A stretch of 64,000 nucleotides of DNA from Saccharothrix syringae (GCF_009498035.1 NZ_CP034550.1:9672001-9736000), one strand, 5' to 3'; numbered from the stretch's first letter, positions 23,988-33,472 are shown. Notes: a model not told the origin generated them from the letters alone. Numbers and translations are program-made.

Positions 23988-25364
23988 ATGCGGCTCGTAT
24001 CGGCTCGCCTGGCCCTGCTGACGGCGGTCCTGCTCGTGACCTCGGCCTGCGCCCAGGTGGTGCCGGGCAACCCCGTGGCCGGGGAGACCGTGACCAGGGG
24101 GAAGGTCGACCCCGGCTTCATCCGGGGCACCGACGGCGGCCCCATCGACCAGCTCGCGGCCACCGCCATCACCGACATCAACGCCTTCTGGGAGGACGCC
24201 TTCCCCGAGGTGTTCGGCGACCCGTGGCGGGAGCTGGAGGGCGGGATCTACTCGGTGGACACCTCCGACCCGTCGGCCGCGCCGCCGCCGTGCACCGAGA
24301 AGGCCGCCGACGTGGAGGGCAACGCCTTCTACTGCCCCAGCGCCGACGCCATCGCGTGGGACCGGGCGGCGCTGCTGCCCGTGCTCCAGGACCGGTTCGG
24401 CGACGCGGCCGTGGTGATCGTGCTCGCCCACGAGTGGGGGCACGCGGTGCAGAACCGGATGGGCATCACGCCCGAGGCCGAGCGGCGCGAGCCGCGGCGG
24501 TTCCCCACGATCCTGACCGAGGCGATGGCCGACTGCTTCGCGGGCTCGTTCATCAAGTGGGTCAACGACGGCGAGTCCGGGCACCTGGACATCGGCTCGG
24601 ACGTGCTGGACTCGGCGCTGGGCGCGCTGGTCGACTTCCGCGACCCGGTCGGCACGTCGCCGACCGACCGGTCCGCGCACGGCAACGCGTTCGACCGCGT
24701 GTCCGCCTTCCAGGACGGCTACCAGCAGGGCACGAAGTTCTGCGCGGCGATGACGGTGGAGAACCGGGCGTTCACGCAGGAGGCGTTCACCAGCCGCCAG
24801 GACCGCGAGCGCGGTGGCAACCTGCCGTTCGACGAGCTGCTGACCGAGATCACCCCCGACCTGAACGCCTACTACGAGGCGGTCGTGCGCCAGGCCGGCG
24901 GGCAGTGGGCCGAGCCGAGGACCACCCCCACCGAGGAGGAGCCGGACTGCTCCGGCGACCAGGGGCCGGTGGCGTTCTGCCCGGCGGACGGGTCGGTGGA
25001 GGTCGAGGTCAAGGAGGAGCTGCCCGAGCTGCACGCGGAGATCGGCGACTTCGCCACGGGCCTGCTGCTGGCCAGCCGGTACGGGCTGGTGGCGCGGAAG
25101 GCGGTCGGCGGGGGGCTGGAGGGCGAGGGCGCGGCGACCGGCGCGTTGTGCCTGGCCGGCGCGTACACGCGGGAGGTGTTCACCCGGCAGCAGGGCTTCG
25201 GCCTGTCGCCCGGTGACCTCGACGAGGCGGTGAAGGTGCTGCTCGCTTACGACTACGCGGCGCGGGACGCGGTGGGCGAGTCGGCGCTGGAACCGGGGTT
25301 CAAGCGGGTCGAGGTGTTCCGCGGCGGCGTGCTGGAGGGGATCAAAGCCTGCGGATTGACCTGA
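23988..25364 (+). CDS. lipoprotein neutral zinc metallopeptidase (first of a tandem pair)
   Basis: A 458-aa protein with a lipoprotein signal (ARLALLTAVLLVTSAC, lipobox VTSAC). The peptidase domain matches the putative neutral zinc metallopeptidase (YpfJ-like) family: WDRAALLPVLQDRFGD, then the zinc motif HEWGH and downstream EAMADCFAGSF. The C-terminal 150 residues repeat the cysteine-bearing half seen in its neighbour. It is presumably anchored on the outer face of the membrane; substrates are unknown. ATG 23988 starts right at the signal. It shares full-length architecture with the next gene, so the two arose by duplication. Confidence 0.85.
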   Translation: MRLVSARLALLTAVLLVTSACAQVVPGNPVAGETVTRGKVDPGFIRGTDGGPIDQLAATAITDINAFWEDAFPEVFGDPWRELEGGIYSVDTSDPSAAPPPCTEKAADVEGNAFYCPSADAIAWDRAALLPVLQDRFGDAAVVIVLAHEWGHAVQNRMGITPEAERREPRRFPTILTEAMADCFAGSFIKWVNDGESGHLDIGSDVLDSALGALVDFRDPVGTSPTDRSAHGNAFDRVSAFQDGYQQGTKFCAAMTVENRAFTQEAFTSRQDRERGGNLPFDELLTEITPDLNAYYEAVVRQAGGQWAEPRTTPTEEEPDCSGDQGPVAFCPADGSVEVEVKEELPELHAEIGDFATGLLLASRYGLVARKAVGGGLEGEGAATGALCLAGAYTREVFTRQQGFGLSPGDLDEAVKVLLAYDYAARDAVGESALEPGFKRVEVFRGGVLEGIKACGLT

Positions 25365-25382
25365 TCGGGCGATCCGGCCAAG

Positions 25383-25388
25383 TAGGGT
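25383..25388 (+). promoter_or_regulatory. -10 element, leaderless type, second metallopeptidase
   Basis: TAGGGT ends seven bases before the ATG at 25396, leaving no room for a ribosome-binding site. Confidence 0.45.
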
Positions 25389-25395
25389 CTCCGGC

Positions 25396-26832
25396 ATGGC
25401 TCGACGGGCATTCCTCCTCACCACGGCTCTCACCGCCGTGCTGGCGTTGACCGGGTGCACGCAGTTGGTGGGCGGTGTGGCCCGGACCGAGCGGCCCGAC
25501 GTCACCAAGGTGGCCGGGCTCGACATCACCACCGGCGAGAGCGGTCCGAAACCGGGCGTGCCGGACGCCGACCTGCGGGTGGAGAACGGCGACGGCGGCG
25601 AGATGGACCGGCTGGCCATCAACACCCTGGCCGACGTCGGCGCGTACTGGGCCGAGCAGCTGCCGGCGCGGTTCGACGTGCCGTTCGAGCCGGTCCGGCG
25701 CCTGGTGTCGTACGACTCGAACGGCGCGGGCGTGGAGATCTGCCGCACCAACACCAAGGGCGTGGCCAACGCGTTCTACTGCTCGCTGGACGACTCGATC
25801 GCCTGGGACCGCGGCGAGCTGCTGCCCATGCTGGACGACTCGTTCGGGCCGATGGCGGTGGTGACCGTGCTGGCCCACGAGATGGGTCACGCGATCCAGT
25901 ACAAGCTCGGCGACAAGGGCGGGATCACCCAGGCCACGCCCTCGATCGTCAAGGAGCAGCAGGCCGACTGCTACGCGGGCAACTTCTTCCGGTGGGTGGC
26001 CGAGGGCAAGGCCGAGCACTTCCGCATCTCCACCGGCCCCGGCCTGAACCAGGTGCTGGCGACGATGTTCTTCATCCGGGACGGGGCGGGCACGTCGGCG
26101 GAGAAGCAGGGCGCGCACGGCAGCGCGTTCGACCGGGTGGCGGCGTTCCAGTTCGGCTTCGCCGGCGACCCGCGGCGGTGCGCGGCGATCGACGAGGCGG
26201 AGATCAGGTCGCGGATCACGCAGCAGCCGTTCGCCCGGGAGGACGTCGACCGGGGGCAGGGCAAGGGCAACCTCCCGGTGGACGACCCGAAGGCGCTGGA
26301 GGCGCTGGAGGAGTCGCTGCGGGAGGCCCACAAGCAGACCGGTGCCGTGCCGCCCGGGTTCGCCACCTCCGGTGGGACCTGCGCGGACGCGCGCGAGACC
26401 TCGCCCGCGTCGTACTGCCCGGCGACCAACTCGATCTCCATCGACCTGACCGAGCTGGTGCGCATCGGGACGCCGCCGAAGCGGGGGCAGCGGGGCGGGA
26501 TCGGCGACTTCGCGGCGTTCGCGGAGATCGCCTCGCGGTACGCGCTGTCGATCCAGAAGGCGACCGGGTACTCGCTGGAGGGCCCGGCGGCCGGGTTGCG
26601 CACCGCCTGCCTGACCGGGGCGTGGGCGGGCAAGACGACGGCCGAGCAGGCGCGGCTGAAGCTGTCGTCGGGTGACCTCGACGAGGCGGTGGCCGAGCTG
26701 CTGGCGGACAAGAGCCTGATCGCGGCCGACGTGAACGGGACCGTGGTGCCGTCCGGGTTCGCCCGGGTGGAGGCGTTCCGGGACGGGTTCTTCGACGGTG
26801 CGGGGCGCTGCACGCGGAAGTACTCGGGCTGA
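25396..26832 (+). CDS. lipoprotein neutral zinc metallopeptidase (second of a tandem pair)
   Basis: A 478-aa paralogue of the preceding gene. Its lipobox is LALTGC. The zinc motif is HEMGH in VTVLAHEMGHAIQYK, followed by EQQADCYAGNFFRWV. Conserved cysteines (CRTN, FYCS, DCYAG) suggest disulfides in the exported domain. The tail SSGDLDEAVAELL aligns with SPGDLDEAVKVLL of the first copy. A TAGGGT element immediately upstream gives it its own likely leaderless promoter despite the 31-bp gap. Confidence 0.85.
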   Translation: MARRAFLLTTALTAVLALTGCTQLVGGVARTERPDVTKVAGLDITTGESGPKPGVPDADLRVENGDGGEMDRLAINTLADVGAYWAEQLPARFDVPFEPVRRLVSYDSNGAGVEICRTNTKGVANAFYCSLDDSIAWDRGELLPMLDDSFGPMAVVTVLAHEMGHAIQYKLGDKGGITQATPSIVKEQQADCYAGNFFRWVAEGKAEHFRISTGPGLNQVLATMFFIRDGAGTSAEKQGAHGSAFDRVAAFQFGFAGDPRRCAAIDEAEIRSRITQQPFAREDVDRGQGKGNLPVDDPKALEALEESLREAHKQTGAVPPGFATSGGTCADARETSPASYCPATNSISIDLTELVRIGTPPKRGQRGGIGDFAAFAEIASRYALSIQKATGYSLEGPAAGLRTACLTGAWAGKTTAEQARLKLSSGDLDEAVAELLADKSLIAADVNGTVVPSGFARVEAFRDGFFDGAGRCTRKYSG

Positions 26833-26879
26833 CCGCCGGCCGGGGTCGGGCTCGCGCCTGGTCCGGCTCGCACTCGCGC

Positions 26880-27188
26880 CCGGAAATCGTCGGACCCCAC
26901 CGGCAGCTCGTGCCGGGGCAGACCGCCGAGCTGGGTGTGGAGCAGCGGCCGGCCGGTCCTGACCGTGAACGCGTAGTCCGCGCCCCGGTCGCGCAGGTGG
27001 TCGGCGTGGCCGCGCCGGGTGTGCGGGGCGTCGGCGGCGACCACCACCCCGGCCGGAAAAACCCGCAGGTCATCGACCCGACCAACGGGAAGTGCCGACC
27101 ACTCGACCGACACCGCGGGCATCAGGCGCGACAACGAGGCGGGCACGGCCCCCCTCCGATCACGGGACTTCGACAGCCACATGATCAC
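26880..27188 (-). pseudogene. remnant of an ISAs1-type transposase
   Basis: On the minus strand the stretch GVVVAADAPHTRRGHADHLRDRGADYAFTVRTGRPLL, then HTQLGGLPRHELPV, matches the middle of ISAs1-family DDE transposases (DALHT...ADYVFTVKxNQPxL). Only about 50-60 residues align. The N-terminal part and the downstream catalytic segments are gone. This is a relic of an old insertion. Confidence 0.6.
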
Positions 27189-27224
27189 TTGAGGTGCCGT
27201 GCCCGTCCCACCGGCAGGGCAAAA

Positions 27225-27253
27225 GCAGGGGTCCCCCGGCGGGGGACCCCTGC
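27225..27253 (-). terminator. rho-independent terminator of the minus-strand operon 27313-29501
   Basis: GCAGGGGTCCCCC and GGGGGACCCCTGC form a perfect 13-bp stem with a three-base loop. On the minus strand it is followed by TTTTG, so this is a classical terminator with a U-run, about 60 bp after the gene end. Confidence 0.85.
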
Positions 27254-27312
27254 ACCGCGATCAGGACCCGGCGGCACCGCACCGCCCAACCGGCGCGGCA
27301 CCGCCCGGAACG

Positions 27313-28281
27313 TCAGAACAGGGCGCTGGCCAGGTTCCGGCGGGCCTTGGCCACCCGCTCGTCATCCGCCGGGAACAGCTCGAACAGCCCCACCAGGTGC
27401 TCCCGCACCCGGTTCCGCTCGTCCCCGAACACCCGCCGCACCGTGTTGACCAGGCGGGTGAACGCCTGCTCGACCCGGTTGTCCGCCACCTCCAGGTCCG
27501 CGGCGGCCAGTTGGGCGTCCACGTCGTCCGGGTTGGCGTCGGCCCGCGCCACGGCGTCGGCGTCCAGGGCCTCGGCCCGCGCGGTGAACCGGACCTGCGC
27601 CAGGGCCGCCTTGGCGTCGGCGTTGCCGGGCTCGGCCGCCAGGATGGCCTCGTACGCCGCCTCGGCCGCCGCGTAGTCGCCCTGCTCGAAGGCGTCCTCG
27701 GCGGCGGTGAAGCGGGGGTCCTCGACCTCCTGCGCCGGCTCGCCGCCGGCCTGCGCCTCCGCCGCCCGGATGCCGGGCAGCCGGTCGCGCAGCGCGTCCA
27801 GCAGCCGCGCGACCCACTGGGTGAACTCGGCTTCCGGCAGCGGCCCGGCGAAGGCGTCCACGGGCTGCCCGGCGGCGACCGCGACGACCGTGGGCACGGA
27901 CTGGACGCCGAACAGCTGCCCGATGCGCGGGCTGGCGTCGAGGTCGACGCGCGCCAGCAGCCACGTGCCGCCGCCCGCGCGGGCCGCCCGCTCCAGCACC
28001 GGCGAGAGCTGGCCGGCCTCGGGGCTCCACGACGCGGTCAGCTCGACGACCACGGGGACTTCCAGCGAGCGCTCGACGACCGACTGGAACGTCGCCTCGG
28101 TGACGTCCAGCACCCACGGGCTCGGGCCCTCGCCCGGGGAACCCGGGTCCCCGGCGGGCGGGGGCGGTGCGGCGGCTCGCTGCCTCGCGGCGTCGGCCCG
28201 GGCCTTCAGCGCGCCCAGGTCGACCGCCCCGGACAACGCGGCGGACAGTGCGGCGGTCTTGCGGGGGTCTGGCCTCGTCAC
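27313..28281 (-). CDS. thioredoxin-like/TPR co-chaperone (YbbN/CnoX-like) lacking the CxxC
   Basis: A 322-aa protein. An Ala/Pro-rich N-terminus is followed by a thioredoxin fold (residues about 55-160: [36 protein letters not shown]) and a C-terminal TPR-type region ([27 protein letters not shown]). The usual WCxxC is WSPEA, so redox activity is lost and a holdase role as in YbbN relatives is likely. The GTG at 28281 overlaps the upstream gene stop by GTGA. A clear terminator follows. Confidence 0.85.
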   Translation of the reverse strand: MTRPDPRKTAALSAALSGAVDLGALKARADAARQRAAAPPPPAGDPGSPGEGPSPWVLDVTEATFQSVVERSLEVPVVVELTASWSPEAGQLSPVLERAARAGGGTWLLARVDLDASPRIGQLFGVQSVPTVVAVAAGQPVDAFAGPLPEAEFTQWVARLLDALRDRLPGIRAAEAQAGGEPAQEVEDPRFTAAEDAFEQGDYAAAEAAYEAILAAEPGNADAKAALAQVRFTARAEALDADAVARADANPDDVDAQLAAADLEVADNRVEQAFTRLVNTVRRVFGDERNRVREHLVGLFELFPADDERVAKARRNLASALF

Positions 28282-29171
28282 GCTTCCATCCTGGCACGAG
28301 ACGCCCGCTGCCCCGCGCCCGGCTGGTCGGCGAGTTGCCGGACCGGATCGATGGCCATGGGATTGGTCCGCATGGCGTCGTTGAGGTCGCCCAGGCGGCG
28401 GGCCACCGGTGTCATCAGCCGGGCGAACCGCTCCGCCCGCTCCCGGCCGAGCGCCCGCCACGGCCTGGCCGCCGCCTCGTCGGTGCGGCGCTCGACCTCC
28501 GCGCGCAGCTCCCGCCCCGCCTCGGTGAGGCCGTCGGCGAGCAGGCCGCGCGAGCGCAGCGACTCCGCGGCCGCCTCCCACTCCTCCTCCGACCAGCCGC
28601 GGGCCTTGCGCAGGTAGGCCGGGTCCAGCTCGTTGTCGGCGCCGAAGAGCACCAGCGCCTCGCACGCGCCCAGGTCGGCGGCCACCAGCGCGGCCACGTG
28701 CCCGTCGCCGCGCGACTCGCGCAGCGTGGTGCACGCCTGCCACAGCGCCAGGTGCGGTTCGCCGGGCACGGGCAGCGCCCGGTTGGCCGCGCCCAGCACC
28801 CGCCCCTCCACGGGCGCGGCGGCGGCCGCCTCGACGGCCAGTTCCGCGGCCTCGGCCAGGTCCAGGCTCGCCAGCATCCGCCGCAGCGCGCCGTCCACGC
28901 CCTCCAGCCGCGCCGCCAGGAACCGCTCCGGGCCGGCGACGTGCCAGGCGTCGGGCAGGGCGCGGGCGACCAGGCGCGGGTGGAAGCTGAAGAACGCGGC
29001 GGTGACCACCTCGGGCGAGGCGGCGCCCAGCGGGGCCGCGCGCATGCCGAAGTAGCCCATCCAGCCGCCCCGGCAGCCCAGGGCGTCGGTGACCGCCCGC
29101 GACTCCGGTGTGAAGTAGGTGACGTCGTGGTAGGTCTCGAAGCGCAGCCACAGCTCGCGAGGGGTGGTCAT
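28278..29171 (-). CDS. SCO6745-family protein
   Basis: A 297-aa soluble protein of the actinobacterial SCO6745 family: an N-terminal [16 protein letters not shown], a central alpha-helical region, and a winged-helix-like stretch ([23 protein letters not shown]...LTEAGREL). The biochemical role is not known. The start codon lies eight bases after TAAATT on the minus strand, so the message is probably leaderless. A perfect 18-bp palindrome overlaps that -10, implying tight repression. Downstream it is coupled to the YbbN-like gene. Confidence 0.8.
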   Translation of the reverse strand: MTTPRELWLRFETYHDVTYFTPESRAVTDALGCRGGWMGYFGMRAAPLGAASPEVVTAAFFSFHPRLVARALPDAWHVAGPERFLAARLEGVDGALRRMLASLDLAEAAELAVEAAAAAPVEGRVLGAANRALPVPGEPHLALWQACTTLRESRGDGHVAALVAADLGACEALVLFGADNELDPAYLRKARGWSEEEWEAAAESLRSRGLLADGLTEAGRELRAEVERRTDEAAARPWRALGRERAERFARLMTPVARRLGDLNDAMRTNPMAIDPVRQLADQPGAGQRASRARMEA

Positions 29172-29179
29172 GCCCCCGC

Positions 29180-29201
29180 AATTTAGTAGGACGTCCTACT
29201 A
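29180..29201 (-). promoter_or_regulatory. -10 element and 18-bp operator palindrome before the SCO6745 gene
   Basis: TAGTAGGACGTCCTACTA (29184-29201) is a perfect inverted repeat. It overlaps by two bases the minus-strand -10 TAAATT (29185-29180) and also covers the stop codon of the upstream thiamine-binding gene. Symmetry and placement fit a dimeric repressor. The MarR gene close by is one candidate; a TetR/GntR protein elsewhere is equally possible. Confidence 0.65.
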
Positions 29202-29501
29202 CTTGTCGCCGGCCAGGTGTTGCTCGACACGCTCCACCTTGGCGCGCAGCTGCCCGGTGTGCCCGGGGCGGATGTCGGCCTTGAGCACCAGGCTGACCCG
29301 CGGCGCGGTGGCCTGCACGGCCTCGGTGGCCCGCTTCACCACCGCCATCACCTCGTCCCACTCGCCCTCGACCAGGGTGAACATCGCGTTGGTCTCGTTG
29401 GGCAACCCGGACTCCCGGACCACCCGCACGGCCTCCGCGACCGCGGCGGCCACGCCGTCGGACTCCCCGCCGAGCGGGCTGACGCTGAACGCGACGAGCA
29501 C
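29199..29501 (-). CDS. MTH1187-family thiamine-binding protein
   Basis: A 100-aa ferredoxin-like fold protein. It starts [11 protein letters not shown] and contains [25 protein letters not shown], the core of the MTH1187/YkoF-like family that binds thiamine or its pyrimidine moiety. GGAGGAGG precedes the GTG start. It is divergent from the MarR gene and upstream of the SCO6745 gene on the same strand. Confidence 0.85.
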   Translation of the reverse strand: MLVAFSVSPLGGESDGVAAAVAEAVRVVRESGLPNETNAMFTLVEGEWDEVMAVVKRATEAVQATAPRVSLVLKADIRPGHTGQLRAKVERVEQHLAGDK

Positions 29502-29533
29502 TGGTTCCTCCTCCGGGTTGGGGTACCCACTGG

Positions 29534-29539
29534 TAGCTT
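29534..29539 (+). promoter_or_regulatory. -10 element of the MarR gene (leaderless type)
   Basis: TAGCTT ends six bases before the ATG at 29546. It lies within TACC-N4-GGTA (29524-29535), a weak cousin of the motif at the acyl-CoA genes. Confidence 0.4.
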
Positions 29540-29545
29540 CGGCGC

Positions 29546-30049
29546 ATGACGTCCCAGCCGCTCCCGTTCGACCCCATCGCGCGCGCCGCCGAGCTGTGGG
29601 AGAAGCGGATCGGACCGTCGACGTCGATGGCCGCGGTCACCAGCGTCATGCGAGTACAGCAGATCATCCAGTCGGCCGTGGACACCGCCCTCAAGCCGCA
29701 CGGGTTGACCTTCGCCCGGTTCGAGGCGCTGGTCCTGCTGACCTTCTCCCGCGCGGGCAGCCTGCCGATGCGCGTCATGGGCGAGCGCCTCCAGCTCCAC
29801 CCGACGAGCGTGACCAACATCGTGGACCGCCTGGAGGCCGACGGGCTGGTGCGCCGCACGCCGCACCCGACCGACCGCCGCACCACGCTGGTGGAGATCA
29901 CCGAGGCCGGGCACGCCCGGCGCGAGGCCGCCACCGAGGCGGTGACGTCGGTGGAGTTCGGGCTGCGCGGCCTGACCGACCGGCAGACCGAGCAGCTGAC
30001 CGAGCTGCTGGCCAAGGTCCGGCGCGCGGTCGGCGACTTCACCGACTGA
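29546..30049 (+). CDS. MarR-family transcriptional regulator
   Basis: A 167-aa winged-helix regulator. The recognition region is [50 protein letters not shown], with the DRR wing typical of MarR proteins. Flanking helices supply dimerisation. It is transcribed away from the thiamine-binding gene, and the 44-bp gap may hold a shared operator. Its targets could include the palindrome at 29184-29201, but this is only proximity. After its stop, 30050-30128 contains short GACCGACCGGG direct repeats. Confidence 0.9.
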   Translation: MTSQPLPFDPIARAAELWEKRIGPSTSMAAVTSVMRVQQIIQSAVDTALKPHGLTFARFEALVLLTFSRAGSLPMRVMGERLQLHPTSVTNIVDRLEADGLVRRTPHPTDRRTTLVEITEAGHARREAATEAVTSVEFGLRGLTDRQTEQLTELLAKVRRAVGDFTD

Positions 30050-30128
30050 GACCGACCGGGACCGGCCGGGACCGACCGGGCGGGTAAACCGGTCGACACC
30101 GACCGCCCCCGACCGCCACCCTGCCGGG

Positions 30129-31160
30129 GTGCGCGAGGTCAGGGCGTTGGTGACGGTCGACGGGCGGTACGTCGGCGAGGCGGGGCGGTTCACCGTCGAC
30201 AGCCCCTGGTGGAACGACGTCGAACCGGTGACCGCGCACCTGGACCGCGCCCTGGGCGTCACCACGAGCGTGCTGCGCCTGGTCGCCACCACCACGTCCA
30301 CCACGCGCGACGGCCTGGTGACCTACCAGGTGGAGGCCGACCGCGTGCCCGCCGGGCTCACCCGGACCGGGGAGCACGAGTTCCCCGACCACCCGCTGCG
30401 GCTGCCGTGGGCCAGGCCGGGCGGGCCGGCGGCGCTGGTCGACTGGGCCGCCCGGCACGTGCGGCCCACCGGCAAACCGGTCCAGGTCAAGACCTGGAAC
30501 CTGTCGTGCCTCTACCGGCTGCCCACCGCCGAGGGCCCGGTGTGGGCGAAGGCCACACCGCCGTTCATGGCCGACGAGGCCGAGGTGATCCGGCTGGTGG
30601 CGTCGGTGGACCCGGCGCTCGCGCCGGTGGTGCTGGCCGCCGAACCGGGCCGGCTGCTGCTGGCCGAGGCGCCCGGCCACGACTGCTGGCACCCCGACGA
30701 CGAGGTGGTGGAGCGCGTCGTGCCCCGCTGGGTGGCCGTCCAGGCCGCGCTGGCCGGGCCGCCCCGGCTGCGGGTGCGCGGGGTGGACGTGCCGGGCTTC
30801 GGCCTGCCCGCCACCCTGCTGCACGGCGACTTCCACCCCGGCAACTGGCGCTCCGGCGGCGTGGTGCTCGACTGGGGCGACGCGCACTGGGGCCACCCGG
30901 CGCTCGACGCCGCCCGCCTGGTCGGGTTCGTGCGGCCGGAGCTGCGCGCGGGGATCGAGCGCGTCTGGGCGGGTGCGTGGCTGGAGCACCGGCCCGGCAG
31001 CGACCCCGCGGAGGCCCTGCGGCACGCCCGCCCGGCCGCGCACCTGGTGGGCGCGCTGGTCTACCGGGAGTTCCTGGACAACATCGAGCCCAGCGAGCGG
31101 GTCTACCACGAGGGCGACCCCGAGGCCGAGCTGGCGCGCGCTCAGTCCCTGGCGGTCTGA
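30129..31160 (+). CDS. aminoglycoside-phosphotransferase-fold kinase
   Basis: A 343-aa protein. The C-terminal half has the APH kinase signature [11 protein letters not shown] (catalytic Asp) and [16 protein letters not shown] (Mg-binding Asp). The N-terminal lobe is divergent, without an obvious glycine loop. It is likely a small-molecule kinase; the substrate is unknown and antibiotic resistance should not be assumed. It starts at GTG 30129. Its end overlaps the convergent DUF3817 gene by 19 bp. Confidence 0.8.
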   Translation: MREVRALVTVDGRYVGEAGRFTVDSPWWNDVEPVTAHLDRALGVTTSVLRLVATTTSTTRDGLVTYQVEADRVPAGLTRTGEHEFPDHPLRLPWARPGGPAALVDWAARHVRPTGKPVQVKTWNLSCLYRLPTAEGPVWAKATPPFMADEAEVIRLVASVDPALAPVVLAAEPGRLLLAEAPGHDCWHPDDEVVERVVPRWVAVQAALAGPPRLRVRGVDVPGFGLPATLLHGDFHPGNWRSGGVVLDWGDAHWGHPALDAARLVGFVRPELRAGIERVWAGAWLEHRPGSDPAEALRHARPAAHLVGALVYREFLDNIEPSERVYHEGDPEAELARAQSLAV

Positions 31161-31486
31161 ACCGCGTCGAGCCGCCCGGTGCGCGCGGCCCACCGCTCGA
31201 ACACGACCGTGCCGAACGGCGGGATGCTCGCCACCAGCGCCCAGAACAGCGTCACCCGGTCCCACCGCTGCGCGAGCATCAGGGCCACCAGCACGTAGCC
31301 GACGAAGATCACGCCGTGGATCGGCCCGAAGACCTTCACGCCGATCTCGTTGCCGACCACCACGTACTTGAAGAACATGCCGGTCAACAGGCCGGCCCAG
31401 GACACCGCCTCGGCCATGGCGAGGAGGCGGAACCGGCCAACGGGGCTGGAGAGCATGCCTCCATTGTGGGTGGTGACGGCGCTCAC
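31142..31486 (-). CDS. DUF3817 membrane protein
   Basis: A 114-aa protein with three predicted membrane helices. It shows the DUF3817 pattern FRLLAMAEAVSWAGLLTGMFFKY, then GPIHGVIFVGYVLVAL and ASIPPFGTVVFERW. Members are conserved integral membrane proteins of actinobacteria with no defined role. The GTG at 31486 is used here. An ATG at 31456 (MLSSPVGRF) is an equally reasonable start. Confidence 0.8.
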   Translation of the reverse strand: MSAVTTHNGGMLSSPVGRFRLLAMAEAVSWAGLLTGMFFKYVVVGNEIGVKVFGPIHGVIFVGYVLVALMLAQRWDRVTLFWALVASIPPFGTVVFERWAARTGRLDAVQTARD

Positions 31487-31517
31487 CAGCCCGGCGGGGT
31501 GTCCGGTTCGCCCCGTT

Positions 31518-32561
31518 TCAGTCCTCCCAGCGGAACACCCGGGCGGCGATGGTGCCGACCACGAGGGTGAAGCCGACGAGCACCGCGGCCGGCACGAGCA
31601 GCGCCTCCACGCCCTTGCCGCGCACCAGCACGTCGAGCATGCCGTCGTTCATGTGCCGCAGCGGGAAGGCGTAGGACACCTTCTGCAGCCACTCGGGCGC
31701 GTTCTCCACCGGGAAGAACGTGCCGGACAGGAACGCCATCGGCATGATGACGATGTTCGCCGCGCCGGACGCCGCCTCCTCGGTCTTGGCGAACGCGCCG
31801 ACGAGCATGCCGATGGCGAAGAACGCGATCGTGCCGAGCACCAGCAGCGGCAGGGCCAGGTACCACTGGCCGGTGAGCTTGAGCCCGAACGCGGGCAGCA
31901 GCGCGACGGCGATGAACACCACGCCCTGCACCAGCGCCGTGCCGACCGAGACGAGGACGCGCGAGCTGAGCACGGCGGCCGCGCCGACCGGGGCGAGCCG
32001 GATGCGGCGCAGCACCTGCTTGCGGCGCCACGACACCATGGTCAGCGCCGCGCCGAACACGCCGGCGAACGAGATCGCCCACGACAGGATGCCGGGCGTC
32101 AGGTACTGGATGGGCTTGAGCGAGGCGTCCTCGACCGGGCTGGCCTCCAGGGTGAACCTGGGCTGCACGTTCGCCGCGGCCACGTTCATCTTGTCGACCA
32201 CGCCGGACACGAGGCCGACGACGGTGCCCGCGGCGACCTGGTCGCTGGCCGCGAACGCGAGCTCGACGTCGTCGCCGGACACCACCACGGCGGCGGGCAG
32301 GTCGCCGTCGGTGACCTTCCGCCGGGCGGCGTCCGCGCTGTCGTAGCGCTCCAGCTCCACCGCGCCGGTCTCCTCCAGCGCGGTGAGCACCGGGCCGTCG
32401 CCGACCGCGCCGACCTTGGTCTTGTCGTCGCCGGGGTCGCCCAGCAGCAGGCCGAACACGACCAGGAACATCAGCGGGAACAGGAACATGAAGAACAGCG
32501 TCATCCGGTCGCGCAGGAAGCCCTTGATCATCGCGACGGACAGGCTCTTGAAGGCGGTCAT
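31518..32561 (-). CDS. ABC-2 type exporter permease
   Basis: A 347-aa permease. One N-terminal membrane helix (MTLFFMFLFPLMFLVVFGLLLG) is followed by an extracytoplasmic domain of about 130 residues, then five helices (from YLTPGILSWAISFAGVFGAALTM onward). The ABC2_membrane motif FLSGTFFPVENAPEWLQ is present. Its start overlaps the stop of the ATPase gene (ATGA), so the pair forms one exporter. The substrate is a drug, lipid or peptide; the sequence does not say which. Confidence 0.9.
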   Translation of the reverse strand: MTAFKSLSVAMIKGFLRDRMTLFFMFLFPLMFLVVFGLLLGDPGDDKTKVGAVGDGPVLTALEETGAVELERYDSADAARRKVTDGDLPAAVVVSGDDVELAFAASDQVAAGTVVGLVSGVVDKMNVAAANVQPRFTLEASPVEDASLKPIQYLTPGILSWAISFAGVFGAALTMVSWRRKQVLRRIRLAPVGAAAVLSSRVLVSVGTALVQGVVFIAVALLPAFGLKLTGQWYLALPLLVLGTIAFFAIGMLVGAFAKTEEAASGAANIVIMPMAFLSGTFFPVENAPEWLQKVSYAFPLRHMNDGMLDVLVRGKGVEALLVPAAVLVGFTLVVGTIAARVFRWED

Positions 32562-33472
32562 GCGCGGTACTCCCGCCCGGTCAGCTCCAGGAAGACGTCC
32601 TCCAGCGTGGCGGTGCGCACCTGGAGCCCGTCGAGCGTGCCGCGCTCGGCCAGCGCGGACAGCACGGGCGCGGGCCTGCGGGTGGAGATGGTCAGCGAGA
32701 CGTCGTCCTCGTGCGCCTGCTCCACGCCGGCGATGGCCCGCGCGTCCTCCTCGGTCAGCGCGCCCTTCTGCAGCACCACGTGGGTGGGCGCGTCCAGGCC
32801 GCGCACGAGCGTGGCCGGGGTGTCCATGGCCAGCACGCGGCCGTGGTCCATGATCGCCACCCGGTCGCACAGGATCTCGGCCTCGTCGAGGTAGTGCGTG
32901 GTGTAGACGATGGTCTTGCCGCGCGCCTGGATGGCCCGCAGCACGTCCCACAGGTTGCGGCGGGCCTGCGGGTCCAGGGCGGCGGTCGGCTCGTCCAGGA
33001 ACACCACGTCCGGGTCGTGCACCAGCGAGCAGGCGATGGACAGGCGCTGCCGCTGGCCGCCGGAGAGCTTGTTCTCCTGCACGTCGGCCTTGTCGGACAG
33101 GCCGACCAGCTCCAGCATCTCGTCGGCCTTGCGCGGGTGCACGCCGTACAGGGAGCCGAAGGTGCGCAACTGCTCGCGGGCGGTCAGCTTCTCGAAGAAG
33201 CTCGACGCCTGGAGCTGCACGCCGATCCTGGGCAGCAGCGCGGGGTTGCGCGGCCACGGCTCCTCACCCAGCAGCGTCACCCGGCCCGAGTCGGGCTTGC
33301 GCAGGCCCTCGACGATCTCCAGCGTGGTGGTCTTGCCCGCGCCGTTCGGCCCGAGGATGCCGAAGAACTCCCCCTCCGCCACGGTGAACGAAACGCCGTC
33401 CACCGCCTTCAGCTCGCCGTAGTGCTTGCGGATGTCCGCCACCACGACAGCCGGTATGCGTGCCCCAGTCAT
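32558..33472 (-). CDS. ABC exporter ATP-binding protein (DrrA/CcmA type)
   Basis: A 304-aa protein. Walker A is GPNGAGKTTT, the Q-loop is IGVQLQASSF, the signature is LSGGQRQRLSIA, Walker B is VVFLDEPTAALD and the H-loop is YTTHYLDEAE. The C-terminal DUF4162-like extension (LEDVFLELTGREYRA) is typical of drug/antibiotic exporter ATPases of the DrrA class. It drives the adjacent permease. Confidence 0.93.
   Translation of the reverse strand: MTGARIPAVVVADIRKHYGELKAVDGVSFTVAEGEFFGILGPNGAGKTTTLEIVEGLRKPDSGRVTLLGEEPWPRNPALLPRIGVQLQASSFFEKLTAREQLRTFGSLYGVHPRKADEMLELVGLSDKADVQENKLSGGQRQRLSIACSLVHDPDVVFLDEPTAALDPQARRNLWDVLRAIQARGKTIVYTTHYLDEAEILCDRVAIMDHGRVLAMDTPATLVRGLDAPTHVVLQKGALTEEDARAIAGVEQAHEDDVSLTISTRRPAPVLSALAERGTLDGLQVRTATLEDVFLELTGREYRA

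Noticed and set aside
30050..30128. GACCGACCGGG repeats after the MarR gene as an operator array
   Set aside because: Short, irregular and easily produced by base composition; there is no symmetry.
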